Origin: Urechis unicinctus
Lineage: Eukaryota > Annelida > Polychaeta > Xenopneusta > Urechidae
NCBI GenBank assembly: GCA_034190875.2
Contig: CM067349.1
Span: 9,485,933-9,549,932 of the forward strand
Length of the DNA stretch: 64,000 nt
Direction: 5' to 3'
Every line of letters starts with the position of its first letter. The stretch's first letter is position 1. The notes under the pieces were generated by a model, which did no database searches, was not told the origin of the DNA, and worked only from the letters and a program-made list of their open reading frames with translations. Below are positions 1 through 13,050 of this stretch, piece after piece. Position numbers and translations under genes: made by a program.

Positions 1-1605
1 GGTACTCACATACAATAAATACTGTTATTGTTCTTTTGGAAACTTAGTATGTCTAAATGTGTGCAATTTGTTATTCTTTTGAAGGCTATTTGTATTAGTT
101 GATATTTATAGTTCCAGTTAATTCACCATATTTCGTTAAACTAACTGCTAAACTATTACAATCCATGATGCTTTGAATGTTATTTTGATCGTTCTTTTAT
201 CGATTGTATAAGTGCCCCCACACTGTGAAACCTGTGGTATAGGGGGAGCCCCGCAATAGCGTCTGACACATTAACAACAGGCACTCGGTGTATACAAAGT
301 CCATACAATGCGGTCACAAGCATCGATTTTTTCTGGGAAGCCCACATCGCTTTAGCTTTGTAGCGGTATTATTACCAGATGTAATCGATGCTGGCATTTG
401 GCACGTGGTGGCCTAGCGGTGGAAGTAAAGCGTAGGTCGTATGAGTCACGCTAATGCGTTCGGCTGGTGGTTTTGCCAAGGGATGCTATATTGTGAATAG
501 TAAAAGCCCCAAGGCTCTCCAGCGAGTGTTGTGGGAGGCGAGGACCAAGGTCTTTGTAGTAATGGGAATGTAAAGAACTTGCAGCGTGGCAAGGAGTTCA
601 GATGTCTGACAAGCGGTTTTTGCATGGAAATTTAGAACCCCTGCTGGATAGCGTTTTTTTTGGGGGGTGAATCTTGGCTTTATTTGTGCCATGCTTGTTC
701 CATGCTAAGCCCTGATAGAGTTCTCACATTACAAGGTATACTCTGTCACCTTCCCAGTGACTCAATGGATGTAGGAAATTCCACCGATTCACTTGAGCTT
801 ATTATAGCACCATGAATGCTTGTTTGTGATTTGTTGGACATCGCTGTGGTTGCATCTATGTACTAATGCTATGTTAACTATAAATTTGCTCTTGCCATAA
901 CTTTGCAGTCTAATTCGCAATCACGCAATGCACCCTCGAACTTATCATGGGTTTCTTGGTCGGTAAAAAGATATATAGGTCACAGCCAAGCCGGGCCTCG
1001 TTATTGGTATGAACCTCCTGTTCAGTTTTGTAACGTAATTTCCCAAGGCTGAATCAATGGCCCCTGTGCAGCATCGTACGAGAAACAGCTGTTGTACATA
1101 GCATAAACAGCCGGGATAGCGCGAATTCTTGTGAGTCTGTGTTGCTATGGTAACGTGTTGGGGTGGTCCCCAGGCCCATTGATTATTATTGACTCAACGC
1201 TCGGGGGGGGGGGGGAGGTTGGACTTGCTGGGTGCGTGTCAGGGCGTGTCTCTCATTAATTAGTCTCCACCTGGCGTCGACGGGCTAGCTGATGAGCTGT
1301 TAGTGTTATTGTATAGCGACTGTCTGACCAGCTGATTGGCATCTAGCCACAGAGGCTGTTGATTGGCACACCTAAATATGACCTAGTGGCTGGTATACCT
1401 GTTTATATGCCGCTGATTCACAACGATTTGTATGACCAATCCGTGATGCTTAAGTGAACATATCTGCGCGTGATTAAATCAAATAATCGGGTGATTTTTG
1501 TTACACCTGCGAATGATGTGCTCAGGTGATCTGCTTATGGATGCAACGAAGTATGACAGATTTGGAATCTTTGTGGTTAGCTAGCCTCTACTCGACTGAC
1601 TACGT

Positions 1606-1608
<3 letters not shown>

Positions 1609-1694
<86 letters not shown>
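1609..1694. repeat. (AT)n microsatellite
   Basis: An uninterrupted AT dinucleotide run of about 86 bp. Confidence 0.95.
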
Positions 1695-1696
<2 letters not shown>

Positions 1697-1797
1697 CAGA
1701 ACATTCTATCGCTGAGAAAATCGGACACTTGTGTGTGTACTATGACAGCCGTTCAGAATGATGACATTCCGTGTGGGCACGCGTTTGAGGTCCGATT

Positions 1798-1803
<6 letters not shown>

Positions 1804-1884
<81 letters not shown>

Positions 1885-1924
1885 ATATATATATATATAT
1901 GTGCGTGTGTGTGTGTGTGTATGT
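1804..1924. repeat. Compound (AT)n/(GT)n microsatellite
   Basis: AT dinucleotide runs followed by a GT run. Open frames across it are translations of the repeat, not genes. Confidence 0.95.
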
Positions 1925-3062
1925 GTTTGCAACAGGGGCTCAGTTCCAGATTTAGTTATGTCTGCCACAATCGGTGAGCGGACGTTATGCCAATGATACA
2001 CATACGCTGCTACAAAGACCGCGAGCTTGTGTCATTGATATTTCCCCAGGAGTGGTGTTCTAAATGTGGATGTGGTGAGGCACAGAGCGTCTTTGTAGAG
2101 CACCAAATCTCTGGCTGGCTGGCTGGCTGGCTGGCTGCCGAAGACCACGGCGCATCTAGTTTCAGGTAGCGGTAACCGTTGTTAAATTGACCCGAAATCC
2201 TACACGATTGCAACAATATGTTCTCTCACTAAATTGTCTCAACGCCAGTTAGCTGCCTCAGGCCATTGAAAGGATAACTTCAGAGAAGTAATTGAATAAT
2301 AATGAATCAACCCATTTATTTGCACAACACATCAACACAAACACAATATGTGCATTAATATGTATGTCGTTCAAAATATGTATCTGTATATATATATATG
2401 TACAAAATTAGAATTATTTACGGTGCTGAAATAACAATTCATCAACACCAGCATCACGTATGTACAACATGTATGTACAGTGAACACCTAGCGGAGGGAT
2501 ATGTACACATCAACCTTCAAAACAAACTCGCTATGGATATAAAGCAACCTTAATGGCTTTGATAAAATCATTCAATCACATAATGCAGGAATACTTTGCC
2601 TCACTGGGGTCTGTATTGGGACACCAGTATCATAATGACGTCACATGATTCACCATCGGAACCTCTATCCCATAAAACCAGTTGGTGGGGGAGGAGCTCA
2701 CACCACACTGACACCAGTGCCAACGGGAACCCGGATGTGACAGCAATGAAGGCACATGATGGACTCATAGAGATAAAAAAGGTTGGCAGATGGACATAAC
2801 TGATTGGAATTAATCATTGTAGAGCTTTGAGAATGACCATTTGGAGCAACTAGAACAGTAAAGTTGATATATATGTCCAAAATAGTCTACTCATAAGAGG
2901 TGCATAAATCCAAATATATCCTCTATGGAAGACAAGTATGTATTTCAACAGTGAGAGTAACTTCAACCTATATATCTTCACATCAGCACATCTTAAGTCT
3001 ATGAATCAACTCTGAAGACTAGCTCAAGTCCGCCAATTGACTCCTAAGACCGACTTGTGGCC

Positions 3063-3255
3063 ATTCTCACACTCATTGGAGAGATCCATTCATCACACTC
3101 ATTGGAGAGATCCATTCATCACACTCATTGGAGAGATCCATTCATCACACTCATTGAAGAGATCCATTCATCAAACTCATTGGAGAGATCCATTCATCAA
3201 ACTCATTGGAGAGATCCATTCATCAAACTCATTGGAGAGATCCATTCATCACACT
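3063..3255. repeat. 26-bp minisatellite, about 7 copies
   Basis: Tandem copies of a unit containing CATTGGAGAGATCCATTC. Since 26 is not a multiple of 3, three copies give a 26-residue protein period in every frame, which explains the overlapping spurious open frames. Confidence 0.9.
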
Positions 3256-3411
3256 CGTCAATATGACCTATGTGAATATATCTACACATCAGATGGATCA
3301 GTTATGATAGGTTATATAATCAAAAGAGAGACATATGTCAACTGATCTAATCATCAGAGAGACTTAATAAGTCCATTTATCTACTCAGCATACACATTCA
3401 GGTCCACATAT

Positions 3412-3967
3412 CTATTCATCAGAGAGACTTTGGTCCATCAGTCGCTGTTTCACCACATCAGCGTCGAGCACAAAATACTTAGGCAGTGCATCGGCGGATT
3501 CGTCGTCACTCGAGCAAGAATCATTGTCCTTTACAGAGGCTTTGGCCTTATTACCCCTGGCCTGCTCATTAGAGGGGGCCTCAGATATCTGCTCCATTCC
3601 GCGTTCGGCAAGTAACAGATCCAACGGTGGCTGCTTCAATTCACTGGCTGTTTCTCCCGAAGGAATGGGTCTATCCATGATGTGAATACTCTCGTAAGTA
3701 CAATCCCGCGAGCTCTGACGGCGAGGTTGGGTGCGGCTGAACGGAGGGACAACGTACTCGGCACCAGGGGGCGTGATGGGGGTATGAGGCTGGTAGGTTC
3801 CGTTAAAGGTGTGTGTTGGTAAGGTGTTAACATGTGGAAGCTGTTGCGGACTAGCAGATAATGACAGCTGTTGCTGGTTGATAGGAGCATGCAGCTGCTG
3901 AGTTCGTCTGATCGTGTCATACTGCATCTGTAAGGTGGTCGTGTAAAACTCCTCCTTCACCGACGAC
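3412..3967 (-). CDS. C1 exon 7: cytoplasmic tail
   Basis: The acceptor follows a GT-rich tract at 3968 onward and the frame enters in phase 2 (AA|G). The tail is about 185 residues: a short basic start (KSSVKEE), a Gln/Pro-rich middle, C-T-Y-E-S-I-H-I, E-Y-V-V-P, an acidic Ser/Asp stretch and a final K-Y-F-V-L-D. The Y-E-S-I and Y-x-V-L-D motifs are shared with C2 and C3, while the rest has diverged. Position -2 of Y-E-S-I is Cys, so it does not meet the strict ITIM rule met by C2 and C3. Confidence 0.85.
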
Positions 3968-6900
3968 CTACCACACACACACACACACCATGTCACCATT
4001 ACGTATGCAAGATGACGACCTACACTCACACCATGTCGCCATACCGTGTACAAGATGACGACCTACACACATCATGTCGCCATACCGTGTACAAGATGAC
4101 GACATACACACACATAATGTCACCATACAGTGTATAAGATGACGACATACACACACATCATGTCGCCATACCGTGTACAAGATTACGACATACACACACA
4201 TCATGTCGCCATACAGTGTACAAGATGACGACCTACACACACACCATGTCACCATACAGTGTATAAGATGACGACATACACACACATCATGTCGCCATAC
4301 CGTGTACAAGATGACGACCTACACTCACATCATGTCGCCATACAGTGTATAAGATGACGACCTACACACACATCATGTCACCATACAGTGTACAAGATTC
4401 CCTACCAAGCTCTTTTACATACCAGGTTCACATTTTTCTAAGCTCATTCAATGTAGAACACTGTCATCATAAAAGAATCACAAAGTCCTGACAGAAACCC
4501 ATTAATCCTCTATTGAGTGCATGTTTTGTTTATCAAGTCACTTGCCATTGCCCGAAGACATTCCGCAGACCGAGCTCCAATCGCAACCTTACGTAACATA
4601 ACCACATCCATCTTGTGGACTGCGACATCAAACAGCAACACATTCCAAGCTCAGTCAAACACGCACGACAGCCCACTCAACACGCACGACAGCCCACTCA
4701 ACAACTTATTCTGACAACTGGATGTGAAATATTGCAAGTTGATGCCAGTAACCAAACGCGTGTGTACAACTATCCTACAGGTGCCCTAGGTCAGCTGGTT
4801 GTCAGACACCCAACACGTGCCCTTAGTCAGCTGGTAGTGGACCGGGCAGTAATTTATGCGGCGACTTACTTTTTATAGCAGACCACGCCCACTGTGGCCA
4901 CCAATATGGAGACGAGTAGAGCAACAGATACGATGATAGTGATCAGGATGCCTGCAACATGATCCATGCCACATATAATATCTCCCATATCACAGTATAC
5001 AACATCCAATATGTATTTATAACGGAACTTGTAAGCATTGTAAGTAGATAATGCGTAGATAGATTAGGCTAGATAGAATTAGGTTAGGTGTCATTGTACA
5101 TCATAGACAACAACGAGAAAGAGAGAAATAGAGAGAGAGAGATATATAACAGAGTGATAAGAGAGAGACAAGAGAGTGAGATGAGAGGAGAAAATGACAG
5201 GAGGAGAAAGTGACAAGAATAAAATAAACAAAGGGAATAGACAATAGCGGAAGAGACGAGGAAATAAAGAGACTAGGAGAGAAGAGACAAGAGGAGAAAG
5301 AGACAAGAACATTAGATAGGACATGACAAGAGGGGAAAGGTCAAGGTCAGGGGTAGACAATAGATAGGACATGACAAGAGGGGAAAGGTTAAGGTCAGGG
5401 GGAGACAATAGACAGGAAAGGGACAAGAACATTAGATAGGACATGACAAGAGGGGAAAGGTCAAGGTCAGGGGGAGACAATAGACAGGAAATGACAATAG
5501 GGGAAAGGTTAAGGTCAGGGGGAGACAATAGATAGGACATGACAAGAGAGGAAAGGTTAAGGTCAGGGGGAGACAATAGATAGGACATGACAAGAGGGGA
5601 AAGGTTAAGGTCAGGGGGAGACAATAGATAGGACATAACAAGAGAGGAAAGGTTAAGGGCAGGGGGAGACAACAGATAGGACATGACAAGAGAGGAAAGG
5701 TTAAGGTCAGGGGGAGACAATAGATAGGACATAACAAGAGAGGAAAGGTTAAGGGCAGGGGGAGACAACAGATAGGACATGACAAGAGAGGAAAGGTTAA
5801 GGTCAGGGGGAGACAATAGATAGGAACAAGAGATAGGACATGACAACAGATAGAGAGGAAAGGTTAAGGTCAGGGGGGGATAGGACATGACAAGATAGGA
5901 GGTTAAGGTGACAGATAGGACAGACAGAGAAAGGTTAAGGTCAGGGGGAGACAATAGATAGGACATGACAAGAGAGGAAATGTCAAGGTCAGGGGAGAGA
6001 AATAGGTGAATTAACAAGAGAAGGAAGAGACAAGACGAAGTAGAGAATGGAGGATGTGATGGGAAGGTAGAAGCAGTATAAAGGGCCGAGGAATAGAATA
6101 AAAGAGGGCAAATGAAAAGAGAGACAGAGACAGTACAGAAAGAGACAGAACTGAGAGACAAGAAGAAGAAGAGACATGAGGGCAGAGGAACGAGCAGAAA
6201 GAGACAAGATGAGGAAGAGACAAGAGGGTAAAGGGACAATAGGGGTAGAGAAAAAAGAGGAGGAGACAGCAGAGAAAAAGAAGTACGAGACTAAAGGATG
6301 AGAGATAGGATGGGGAAGGTCAAATGGGTTTAGAAACAATCGAAAGAAAAGACAAAAGAGTACTTACTGTTGGGTAGTGCCGAGGAGGTATTGTCATTGG
6401 AACTGCCCTTGTCATCCACCTGACCCGCTAACACACAAACATCAAGCTTCATGAACGGTGTCTTGATGGAGGAATGAGCTCAGGGGCCCGAAGTGGACCA
6501 TTATGATCTCACCATCATGATGGGTCAAAATGGATGGGACCAATTGAGGGTCAACGAGAGCTAATCAGAATCAGTTAACCTCCAGTAAACTGTTCCGCGA
6601 GCATTTTTTCAATACATGAATGCATTATTAGTATGCAATATGTTCAAAACGCACTGTTTGTATAAACTGAAGGGATGGCAACCTGAGGTGGCACTGTAGA
6701 TCTGAACCATTAAGTAATACCCAGATACCATAAATTTCCCAAGTAGATGACAATACGTAACAGACCATATAGCGTTGTCAGCATCAGCAACAGGCCATAT
6801 AGCGTAGTCAGCATCAGTAACAGGCCATATAGCGTTGTCAGCATCAGTTACAGGCCATATAGCGTGATCAGCATCAGTAACAGGCCATATAGCGTTGTCA

Positions 6901-9900
6901 GCATCAGTTACAGGCCATATAGTGTAGTCAGCACCAGTAACAGGCCATATAGCGTTGTCAGCATCAGTTACAGGCCATATAGCGTAGTCATCAGTAACAG
7001 GCCATATATCGTTGTCAGCATCAGTAACAGGCCATATAGCGTTGTCAGCATCAGTTACAGGCCATGTAGCGTAGTAAGCATCAGTAACAGGCCATATAGC
7101 GTAGTCATCAGTAACAGACCATATAGCGTTGTCAGCATCAGTAACAGGCCATATAGCGTAGTCATCAGTAACAGACTATAGCGTTGTCAGCATCAGTAAC
7201 AGGCCATATAGCGTAGTCATCAGTAAAAGGTCATATAGCGTTGTCAGCATCATTTACAGGCCATATAGCGTAGTAAGCATCAGTAGCAGTCAATATAGCG
7301 TTGTCAGCATCGGTTACAGGCCATATAGCGTAGTAAGCATCAGTAACAGGCCATACAGCGTTGTCAGCATTAGTAACAGGCCATATAGCGTAGTCATCAG
7401 TAACAGGTCATATAGCGTTGTCAGCATCAGTTACAGGCCATATAGCGTAGTAAGCATCAGTAGCAGTCAATATAGCGTTGTCAGCATCGGTTACAGGCCA
7501 TATAGCGTAGTAAGCATCAGTAGCAGTCAATATAGCGTTGTCAGCATCGGTTACAGGCCATATAGCGTAGTCAGCATCAGTAACAGGCCATATAGCGTTG
7601 CCAGCATCAGCAACAGGCCATATAGCGTAGTAAGCATCAGTAACAGGCCATATAGCGTTGTCAGCATCAGTAACAGGCCATATAGCGTTGTCAGCATCAG
7701 TAACAGGCCATATAGCGTAGTCAGCATCAGTAACAGGTCATATAGCGTTGTCAGCATCAGCAACAGGTCATATTGTATCGTTGGTAATATACGGCAATAT
7801 GCTATCGAGGTCAGTAACACTGGTAGCTCCGCTGACCCACACTGCTCCCTCACGGAAGGTTTTCTCATATAAATATATGACGTATGTATTATAAACGCCA
7901 TATCCACTTCCCGACATACCTTCTTCGAACCACGTGAACCCGGCAATTGATGGGGTTCCTATGTGTGACCCTGATTACGGATACGTTTAGCTAATACTGG
8001 GCTGTCTTTGTTGTAGCGCAGACACGTCACACATACAACCCCGGCCTGTCACTGAACAAAGACCGCGTGTCTTGGTGTCTCGGGTAAGCGCCTCTCGCGA
8101 GACGCGCCTCTGACAAGCTGACACTAATAGGAGACATACAAAGAGGCCTTCCAGGAATCGGGAGAAGTTCCATGTCACAGAGACACTAAAAGCCAGCTCG
8201 GTATCAACCATACCCCGTAACTCAAGCTGAAGTTCTAGGGCGAACATTGACGGGGTGGGTTGGCTGGATTCACGCCTCGTTAACAGTCTCGAGTCACTCA
8301 AAGTACACACTTGAGTTAACGGTGAGCAAAAAAATGTACATACGACTAAACATAGCGTAGTGTAGATGATGTTGATGATACAGGGAGGATGATGAAGAGG
8401 CTGTGAGCGGGGATGGGGGTTGGGGGAGGCGTCACAATAAGGAGAATAGGCGCGTGTGTTCTCGTCAACAACATGGCCGTCTGTTGATACCGGATGGTGG
8501 ATGCCTTAGCGACAGGGAAGCATTTCGTGCCATAAGAAACAGCGGGGACAGCCCGTGAATAAGAGTTCTTTTTCCAGTTTTGAGCTGACGATCCTGTTCA
8601 GAAAACTCATAGGATGCGCGGTCGATTTGAGAAAAAGACACCGTCATGGGTTGCTAGGGTTGCTAGGGTTACAATGCGCGTACACCGCGCTGCAACAATA
8701 ACCCGGAACGCACGTGATGAACCCTTATATAGACCCGATTCTCACGGTCAAGTGTTTACGGTCCAGAAAAGAAGCACATATGAGTGAACTTTGTGACGAG
8801 CAGACAGATGAAGGCGGAGTATGCATTATGTGTGTGAAAAGTGGTATTAAAGATGCTGGAAGGCAAATGAGCCGAGTCATAATGACAATTCTATCTGCCA
8901 TATTTTCATATTTTGCACAATAGATTAGCCAACTGTAAAGACACACTCCATCCTGAACCATGTAATCTCTCCTGATCCGCGCGTAATGACGCAATGGTGG
9001 GAGTTCACCGCCAGCATCATTACACCAGCAGCTGTATCTTTATATCCCCATCAGTAATTCATCACAGCCATGCAGCGCGTTCTGCATCCTAAATACAGCA
9101 TTACAATATCGCCACGCTGTGTACGTATAAAGATAGGTGGATATAAGACTGTTGACGTAATAGCACGTATAGCTCCGTACATAGAGGCTCCGGCTTACTA
9201 CCCAACCAGGCTGATGTCGGAGTGATCAACCGGGCTGGGAGCATTAACAAGCACCGATTTGATACGCTTATCACAAAAACAGGACAGCGGCGTATTTCTG
9301 AGCAGTTGATATAACGACCAAGTGGTTGGCGAATGGTTCGATTGTTGTAAAGCTGGTATATGAACGTGGATTCAGTCAGCACAGAGACCAGATTGAAACA
9401 CGCTGAATGTACAATAAATGCACACGCCAGCTCCAAACAAGTGCCGCCTTCATTGTCGAGTAAGGAGCATAGCGCCGGCTATACACGTGTTTACCCCAGG
9501 GACCTTCACACACTCTTTCTATACACAAATGTGCTATCAACAACATTTACCCCCCAGAGACCTTCACACACTCTTTCTGCACTCTACCAGCATATGCGCC
9601 AAACATCAATTCTAACATCCCCCAGATAACCCGCAGTGGAAGCCGTCAAGCTATGGTAGCTATATACATCCCCCAGATTACCCGCAGTGGAAGCCGTCAA
9701 GCTATGGTAGCTATATACATCCCCCAGATTACCCGCAGTGGAAGCCGTCAAGCTATGGAAGATATACACACCCAATAACAATAGGCATTCTCAGGAATGT
9801 CTTCCCAGTATGAGGCTTACCTGGTGTGCAGTTTCCAAACGTGCCCTGCCACCTGGCGTTGACACAGAGTAGCGACCATTGTCGGCTGTCGTCCTGACAA

Positions 9901-12900
9901 CCGACTGTAAGGTTGTTGTGATGTCGACTCGTCCACATGTTGTTGTTTACGCTGATGTCCGAACAACCTAGGGCTGGATTGACAACATAGGGTACATTAT
10001 CAAACGTGCGCACGGAAAGCAGAATAGCTGTACAGGGAATACAAGAAATGATAAATACACGTGCAGGAGCGAAGCAGCGCTTCTTAGACAATTAGAGGAA
10101 TTGATGATAGTAGATGTATTTCAATACTTTGAAAGGGGGGTGGGGTCGAGAAGCATGACGTACTCCCTATGAGATACATCAAACTCGCGGGGGGGTCAAA
10201 TAAACTCTAGCTTATGGGAAGTTCATATCCACGTCGACTCGGCAATACTCGACCCGTAACTCGTACATGACACTTAAAAACCCACAACCCAAACCCATGA
10301 CGCAAGAATGATATATCACCCCAACGCAACCCATGAGTTCAACCTAGCCATCACCCACAACTGACCCTAACTCAGAGCCCAAACACCCACGCAATACCTA
10401 TAACCAGTATCTTAGCCATAGTGCGAAACCCAATGTACACAACCACAAACTTAGATAACAAATACGATTCAGCTCAAACCCGAGCATCAATTACTTCACG
10501 AAGCCATTACTCCAGGGCACGAGCCGGACGTCCTTCTAGTTATGTTAACCGTGATGCAACTTACAATCAAAAGTACCACATGAACCGTCCACAGCGAGAA
10601 CGAGACACACCACACGCGGCAATATCTCATTAAGGTTAAATGTTACCAGCGATATATGGGGTAAAGATCTTATGTTTTCCGAACAATCATCGTTTTCAAA
10701 TTTGACCTTTCTCAAAAATTATGAACATAATTGCCACCATGATTGTTATTGTGACGTCACTGGTTGTTGTGCTATCAGGATGTCACTGGTTGTAAACATG
10801 ATCAATCGATATGTGACCAAAGTAAGAAACAGTCTGTAAAACAGCAATACACGCTGTAAATTACCCATGACGTCACAAATCGTTCACGACAGCTCATGGT
10901 AATGATACCATACCCTGACGTGAAAACTCAGTTTATGTTTCAAAATGATAATAATGTAATAAGGAATTCATCAAAGTTTATCTTATAAACATTGCCTTGA
11001 ACCATTTTGACTGAATAAGGGCTTTGGTTCCCCTTTAAACTCAATATCATCACATATATTGACAGTCTCTAAAGCAGAATTATATAAACCATTACTGCCA
11101 TATCGATAAGGTAACTTTCCTTGAGAGCAGACAAGTTTCACTAACCCTGAACTTTGAGAACGTATGACCCAGTAGACCCACGTGGTAAGTTCAAGATCGC
11201 GGTATTGCCTATGGTCACCATGACCTTTCGCACTCTCTGACCTTGACCCCCACACAAGGACACTGTCCTGGGCGCCTGTTTGTCAGTGATGCCGTTCGTC
11301 ATGTCACATGGGATAGGAGGATCAGAAGGCATCACTTTCCAGGCGAAGTCGCTGACCCAGATCAGAAGTTGTTGTCCAGCAGATGCCTGAAGGGTGAGCG
11401 GTTTCCCCAGGCAGCCATATTGGGAAAGATAAAAACTAGAGATGAGGGTGGTGTCGGAGGTCACGTAAATTCTGGGACTGACGTCAGCGCAAACACTGCC
11501 CAGTGGGTGCACTGTGAGATAAATGGAACAAATGTCACGGATAAAGATAAACATAGAGCCAGGATAGAGGTGTACTACAGAGATGACCTGGTCTGTTTCT
11601 ACTTCACGCATCTAATGCATCAAAGACAAACATTCAATAACATGCACAGTGCAAGATTTAATCTACAGGTCTTCATTTGCACTAAAGAGGATATTAAACC
11701 CCATATATACTCCACGACTACTCGTAAGAGAGTTGTGCTATCACCTAAACATGTTGATGCTGCGAGAATCTCACCTGGCACGCAGTCATAAGACACGGAA
11801 TAGTAAGGACGAATCCCGGCCAGGCAATCATTGACGCTGTCAAACCTCTGGTTGGTAATGCCAACCTGGCACTCCCGCTTGCCCGAGCAGTCGGTGTCAG
11901 TGAGGCCCAGGACATCGTACGTACAGCTTCCTCCTGAGCTACCCCGGCACGACCCCACACCCAGCTGACCGTATTGGGCCCAGGTGATGTTGATTACCTC
12001 ATCTTGTCCACACCTGGCTCGGAACCGCTGGTGGTCACATATGTTTCGTCGTTCTTGGGGCGGAACTTCACACAGAAATGGTACGACAGTCAGCACATCG
12101 TCAGTCACATCATATGTACTCACCACCTTGTGCCTCACTGAGTTGTTGTCAAGACAGGCACTCGGGTCTTAAAATGCCCTCTAGTGGTTGGCGAGGGACG
12201 ATTTAAGACTTGAATGTCTGTGGTTATTATAGCAGGTACACTGTGGAGGAATATCATGCCGTTCACGTACAGTATTCAATAAACATGTCACTCACCCCTC
12301 AACCCCGCCCGTCGGCTGATAAACCACGTCCAAGCCTACGCATAGCTACGGCGAAACCTTCTCTACGGGCCCTATCCTACGTCCCACCACTAACCCAACA
12401 AACCCGCTCTTGCCGGATATCCAACATTCCAACAATCACCTCTGTGATATGTCAACCCGCTTCAATGAAGTTTCATTGAATCATGGTCGAGTTAGATTGA
12501 TCACGTGACAACAAATGACTACATGATAACAAACATATATCGCGCAAAAGAACTAGCTTGGCCCGCCCAAAGAGTGCACGGCATAGAGCAGTTGTGCTTT
12601 CGCCATACTGTATTTTCTCATGACCTATAATTGGTACATAGTTGTACAACTGAGGTGCAGGTATACCGGGCCCTGTGTACCGGACAGACTCTCCGGTATA
12701 TGTACGGATGATACACAGAACACATAAGTATACACTGACTTCACTGCTCTCAGTACCATCGGACAGTTCCATCCTCAAGCTCGAAGGAGACTCCCAACAG
12801 AGCCTCCTCTCGGTCAACACCATACCAACTCCTATAGCATGCTGAGCCCCTTCTCCCCCCTCTATACAAGTCCAAAACACTGATGCAGTCAAACTCTGAC

Positions 12901-13050
12901 TTTCTCTCGTTGAATGTTTTGATGTCCATGATTGAGTAAGTCTCGTGAGAACGTGAGCTTACCGTTGATAGTGTTGTTGTACCCTTCCACTCGTAGCACA
13001 TGACCACTCCACGCCACACTAACGATGACCACTCGTAATAGACTCCACAT
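3412..13050 (-). CDS. C1: complete SUEL lectin-CUB-CCP transmembrane receptor gene
   Basis: A seven-exon gene. Coding exons are 12963-13050 (signal peptide), 11775-12065 (lectin), 11146-11511 (CUB-like), 9821-9973 (CCP), 6368-6427 (linker), 4870-4951 (transmembrane) and 3412-3967 (cytoplasmic, stop TAG at 3412-3414). All junctions are GT-AG. Extracellular introns are phase 1 and the last intron is phase 2, so the frame stays open throughout. The product would be a single-pass type I membrane protein of about 535 residues, probably a cell-surface glycan-binding receptor. It has the same exon order and phases as cassettes C2 and C3 but carries its own lectin exon, so it looks like the unexpanded form of the system. 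No 24-bp array element was found upstream. The function is inferred from domains only. Confidence 0.85.
3968..4395. repeat. About 45-bp minisatellite in C1 intron 6
   Basis: Nine or ten imperfect copies of a unit with CATGTCGCCATAC and AAGATGACGACC followed by CA runs. It abuts the acceptor of the C1 cytoplasmic exon. The rest of the intron to 4869 shows no further feature. Confidence 0.9.
4870..4951 (-). CDS. C1 exon 6: transmembrane segment
   Basis: An 82-nt exon, phase 1 in and phase 2 out. It codes for about 23 hydrophobic residues (start S-I-L-I-T-I-I, end G-V-V-C-Y-K-K) followed by basic residues that continue into the next exon, the expected stop-transfer pattern of a type I protein. 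Length and phase match the C2 and C3 transmembrane exons exactly. Confidence 0.9.
5296..5985. repeat. 48-bp minisatellite in C1 intron 5
   Basis: About 13 copies of a purine-rich unit with TAGGACATGACAAGAG and GGTTAAGGTCAGGGGGAGA. Because 48 is a multiple of 3, it opens a 382-codon frame on the minus strand that is only a repeat translation. Flanking purine-rich sequence runs from about 5100 to 6360. Confidence 0.95.
6368..6427 (-). CDS. C1 exon 5: extracellular linker
   Basis: A 60-nt symmetric phase 1 exon coding for a short Ser/Asn/Asp-rich stalk (A-G-Q-V-D-D-K ... L-P-N). Donor GTAAGT and acceptor TTAG are both good. Equivalent exons in C2 (63 nt) and C3 (75 nt) also end in L-P-[NT]. Confidence 0.75.
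6747..7775. repeat. 30-bp minisatellite, about 34 copies, in C1 intron 4
   Basis: Unit contains CAGGCCATATAGCGT and GTCAGCATCAGT with small variants and some shortened copies. There is no unique spacer between units, so it is not a CRISPR-like array. Sequence from 7776 to 9616 in the same intron shows no other feature. Confidence 0.95.
9617..9770. repeat. 51-bp tandem repeat, 3 copies
   Basis: Three near-identical units with CCCGCAGTGGAAGCCGTC, just 3' of the C1 CCP exon. Confidence 0.9.
9821..9973 (-). CDS. C1 exon 4: CCP/Sushi domain
   Basis: A 153-nt phase 1 exon with four cysteines (L-G-C, V-G-C, L-L-C, G-N-C) and a Trp before the last Cys (A-R-W-Q-G-T-F-G-N-C), the layout of a short CCP module. 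It aligns over its length with the C2 and C3 CCP exons. Confidence 0.85.
9974..11145. other. C1 intron 3, no further feature
   Basis: The sequence is unique, with no repeat or coding signal that I can support. The open frame at 10421-10633 (+) lacks similarity to anything recognised. Confidence 0.5.
11146..11511 (-). CDS. C1 exon 3: CUB-like domain
   Basis: A 366-nt phase 1 exon. It starts V-H-P-L-G-S-V-C and has four cysteines, an A-S-A-G-Q-Q-L-L-I-W core strand pattern and V-S-L-C-G-G before the last third, matching the CUB-like exons of C2 and C3. It ends L-K-V-Q-G at donor GTTAGT. The CUB assignment rests on length, four cysteines and the A-G-Q-Q-[IL] strand; it is a divergent member. 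Confidence 0.8.
11775..12065 (-). CDS. C1 exon 2: SUEL/Gal_Lectin domain
   Basis: A 291-nt phase 1 exon of about 97 residues with eight cysteines in SUEL spacing (N-I-C-D, A-R-C-G, G-S-C-R, G-S-C-T, T-D-C-S, R-E-C-Q, N-D-C-L, Y-D-C-V). The usual Y-G-R motif reads Y-G-Q-L-G. It is more divergent than any array unit except U1. It splices to the C1 CUB exon across a 263-nt intron. Confidence 0.88.
12963..13050 (-). CDS. C1 exon 1: signal peptide
   Basis: An 88-nt exon, ATG at 13050, donor GTAAGC after a phase 1 G. It starts M-W-S-L-L-R-V-V-I-V-S-V-A and ends E-G-Y-N-N-T-I-N-G. The residues G-Y-N at the same place as G-Y-H in array units support the frame. The 897-nt intron to exon 2 shows no other feature. 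Confidence 0.75.

Larger units (their letters stand above)
1..3411. other. Non-coding region 3' of C1, probable C1 3' UTR included
   Basis: No gene is recognised here. It holds two AT-rich microsatellites and a 26-bp minisatellite listed separately. On the minus strand an AATAAA lies at plus 2315-2320, about 1.1 kb after the C1 stop, and could be its poly(A) signal; this is a weak single-motif inference. Confidence 0.5.

Noticed and set aside
5091..6239. A 382-codon minus-strand frame with repeated P-P-D-L-N-L-S
   Set aside because: It is a translation of the 48-bp minisatellite inside a C1 intron.
6747..7775. Possible CRISPR-like array of 30-bp repeats
   Set aside because: There are no unique spacers; units are contiguous and the genome is eukaryotic.
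10421..10633. A 70-codon plus-strand frame in C1 intron 3
   Set aside because: Short, no similarity to a known family and no splice or promoter support.
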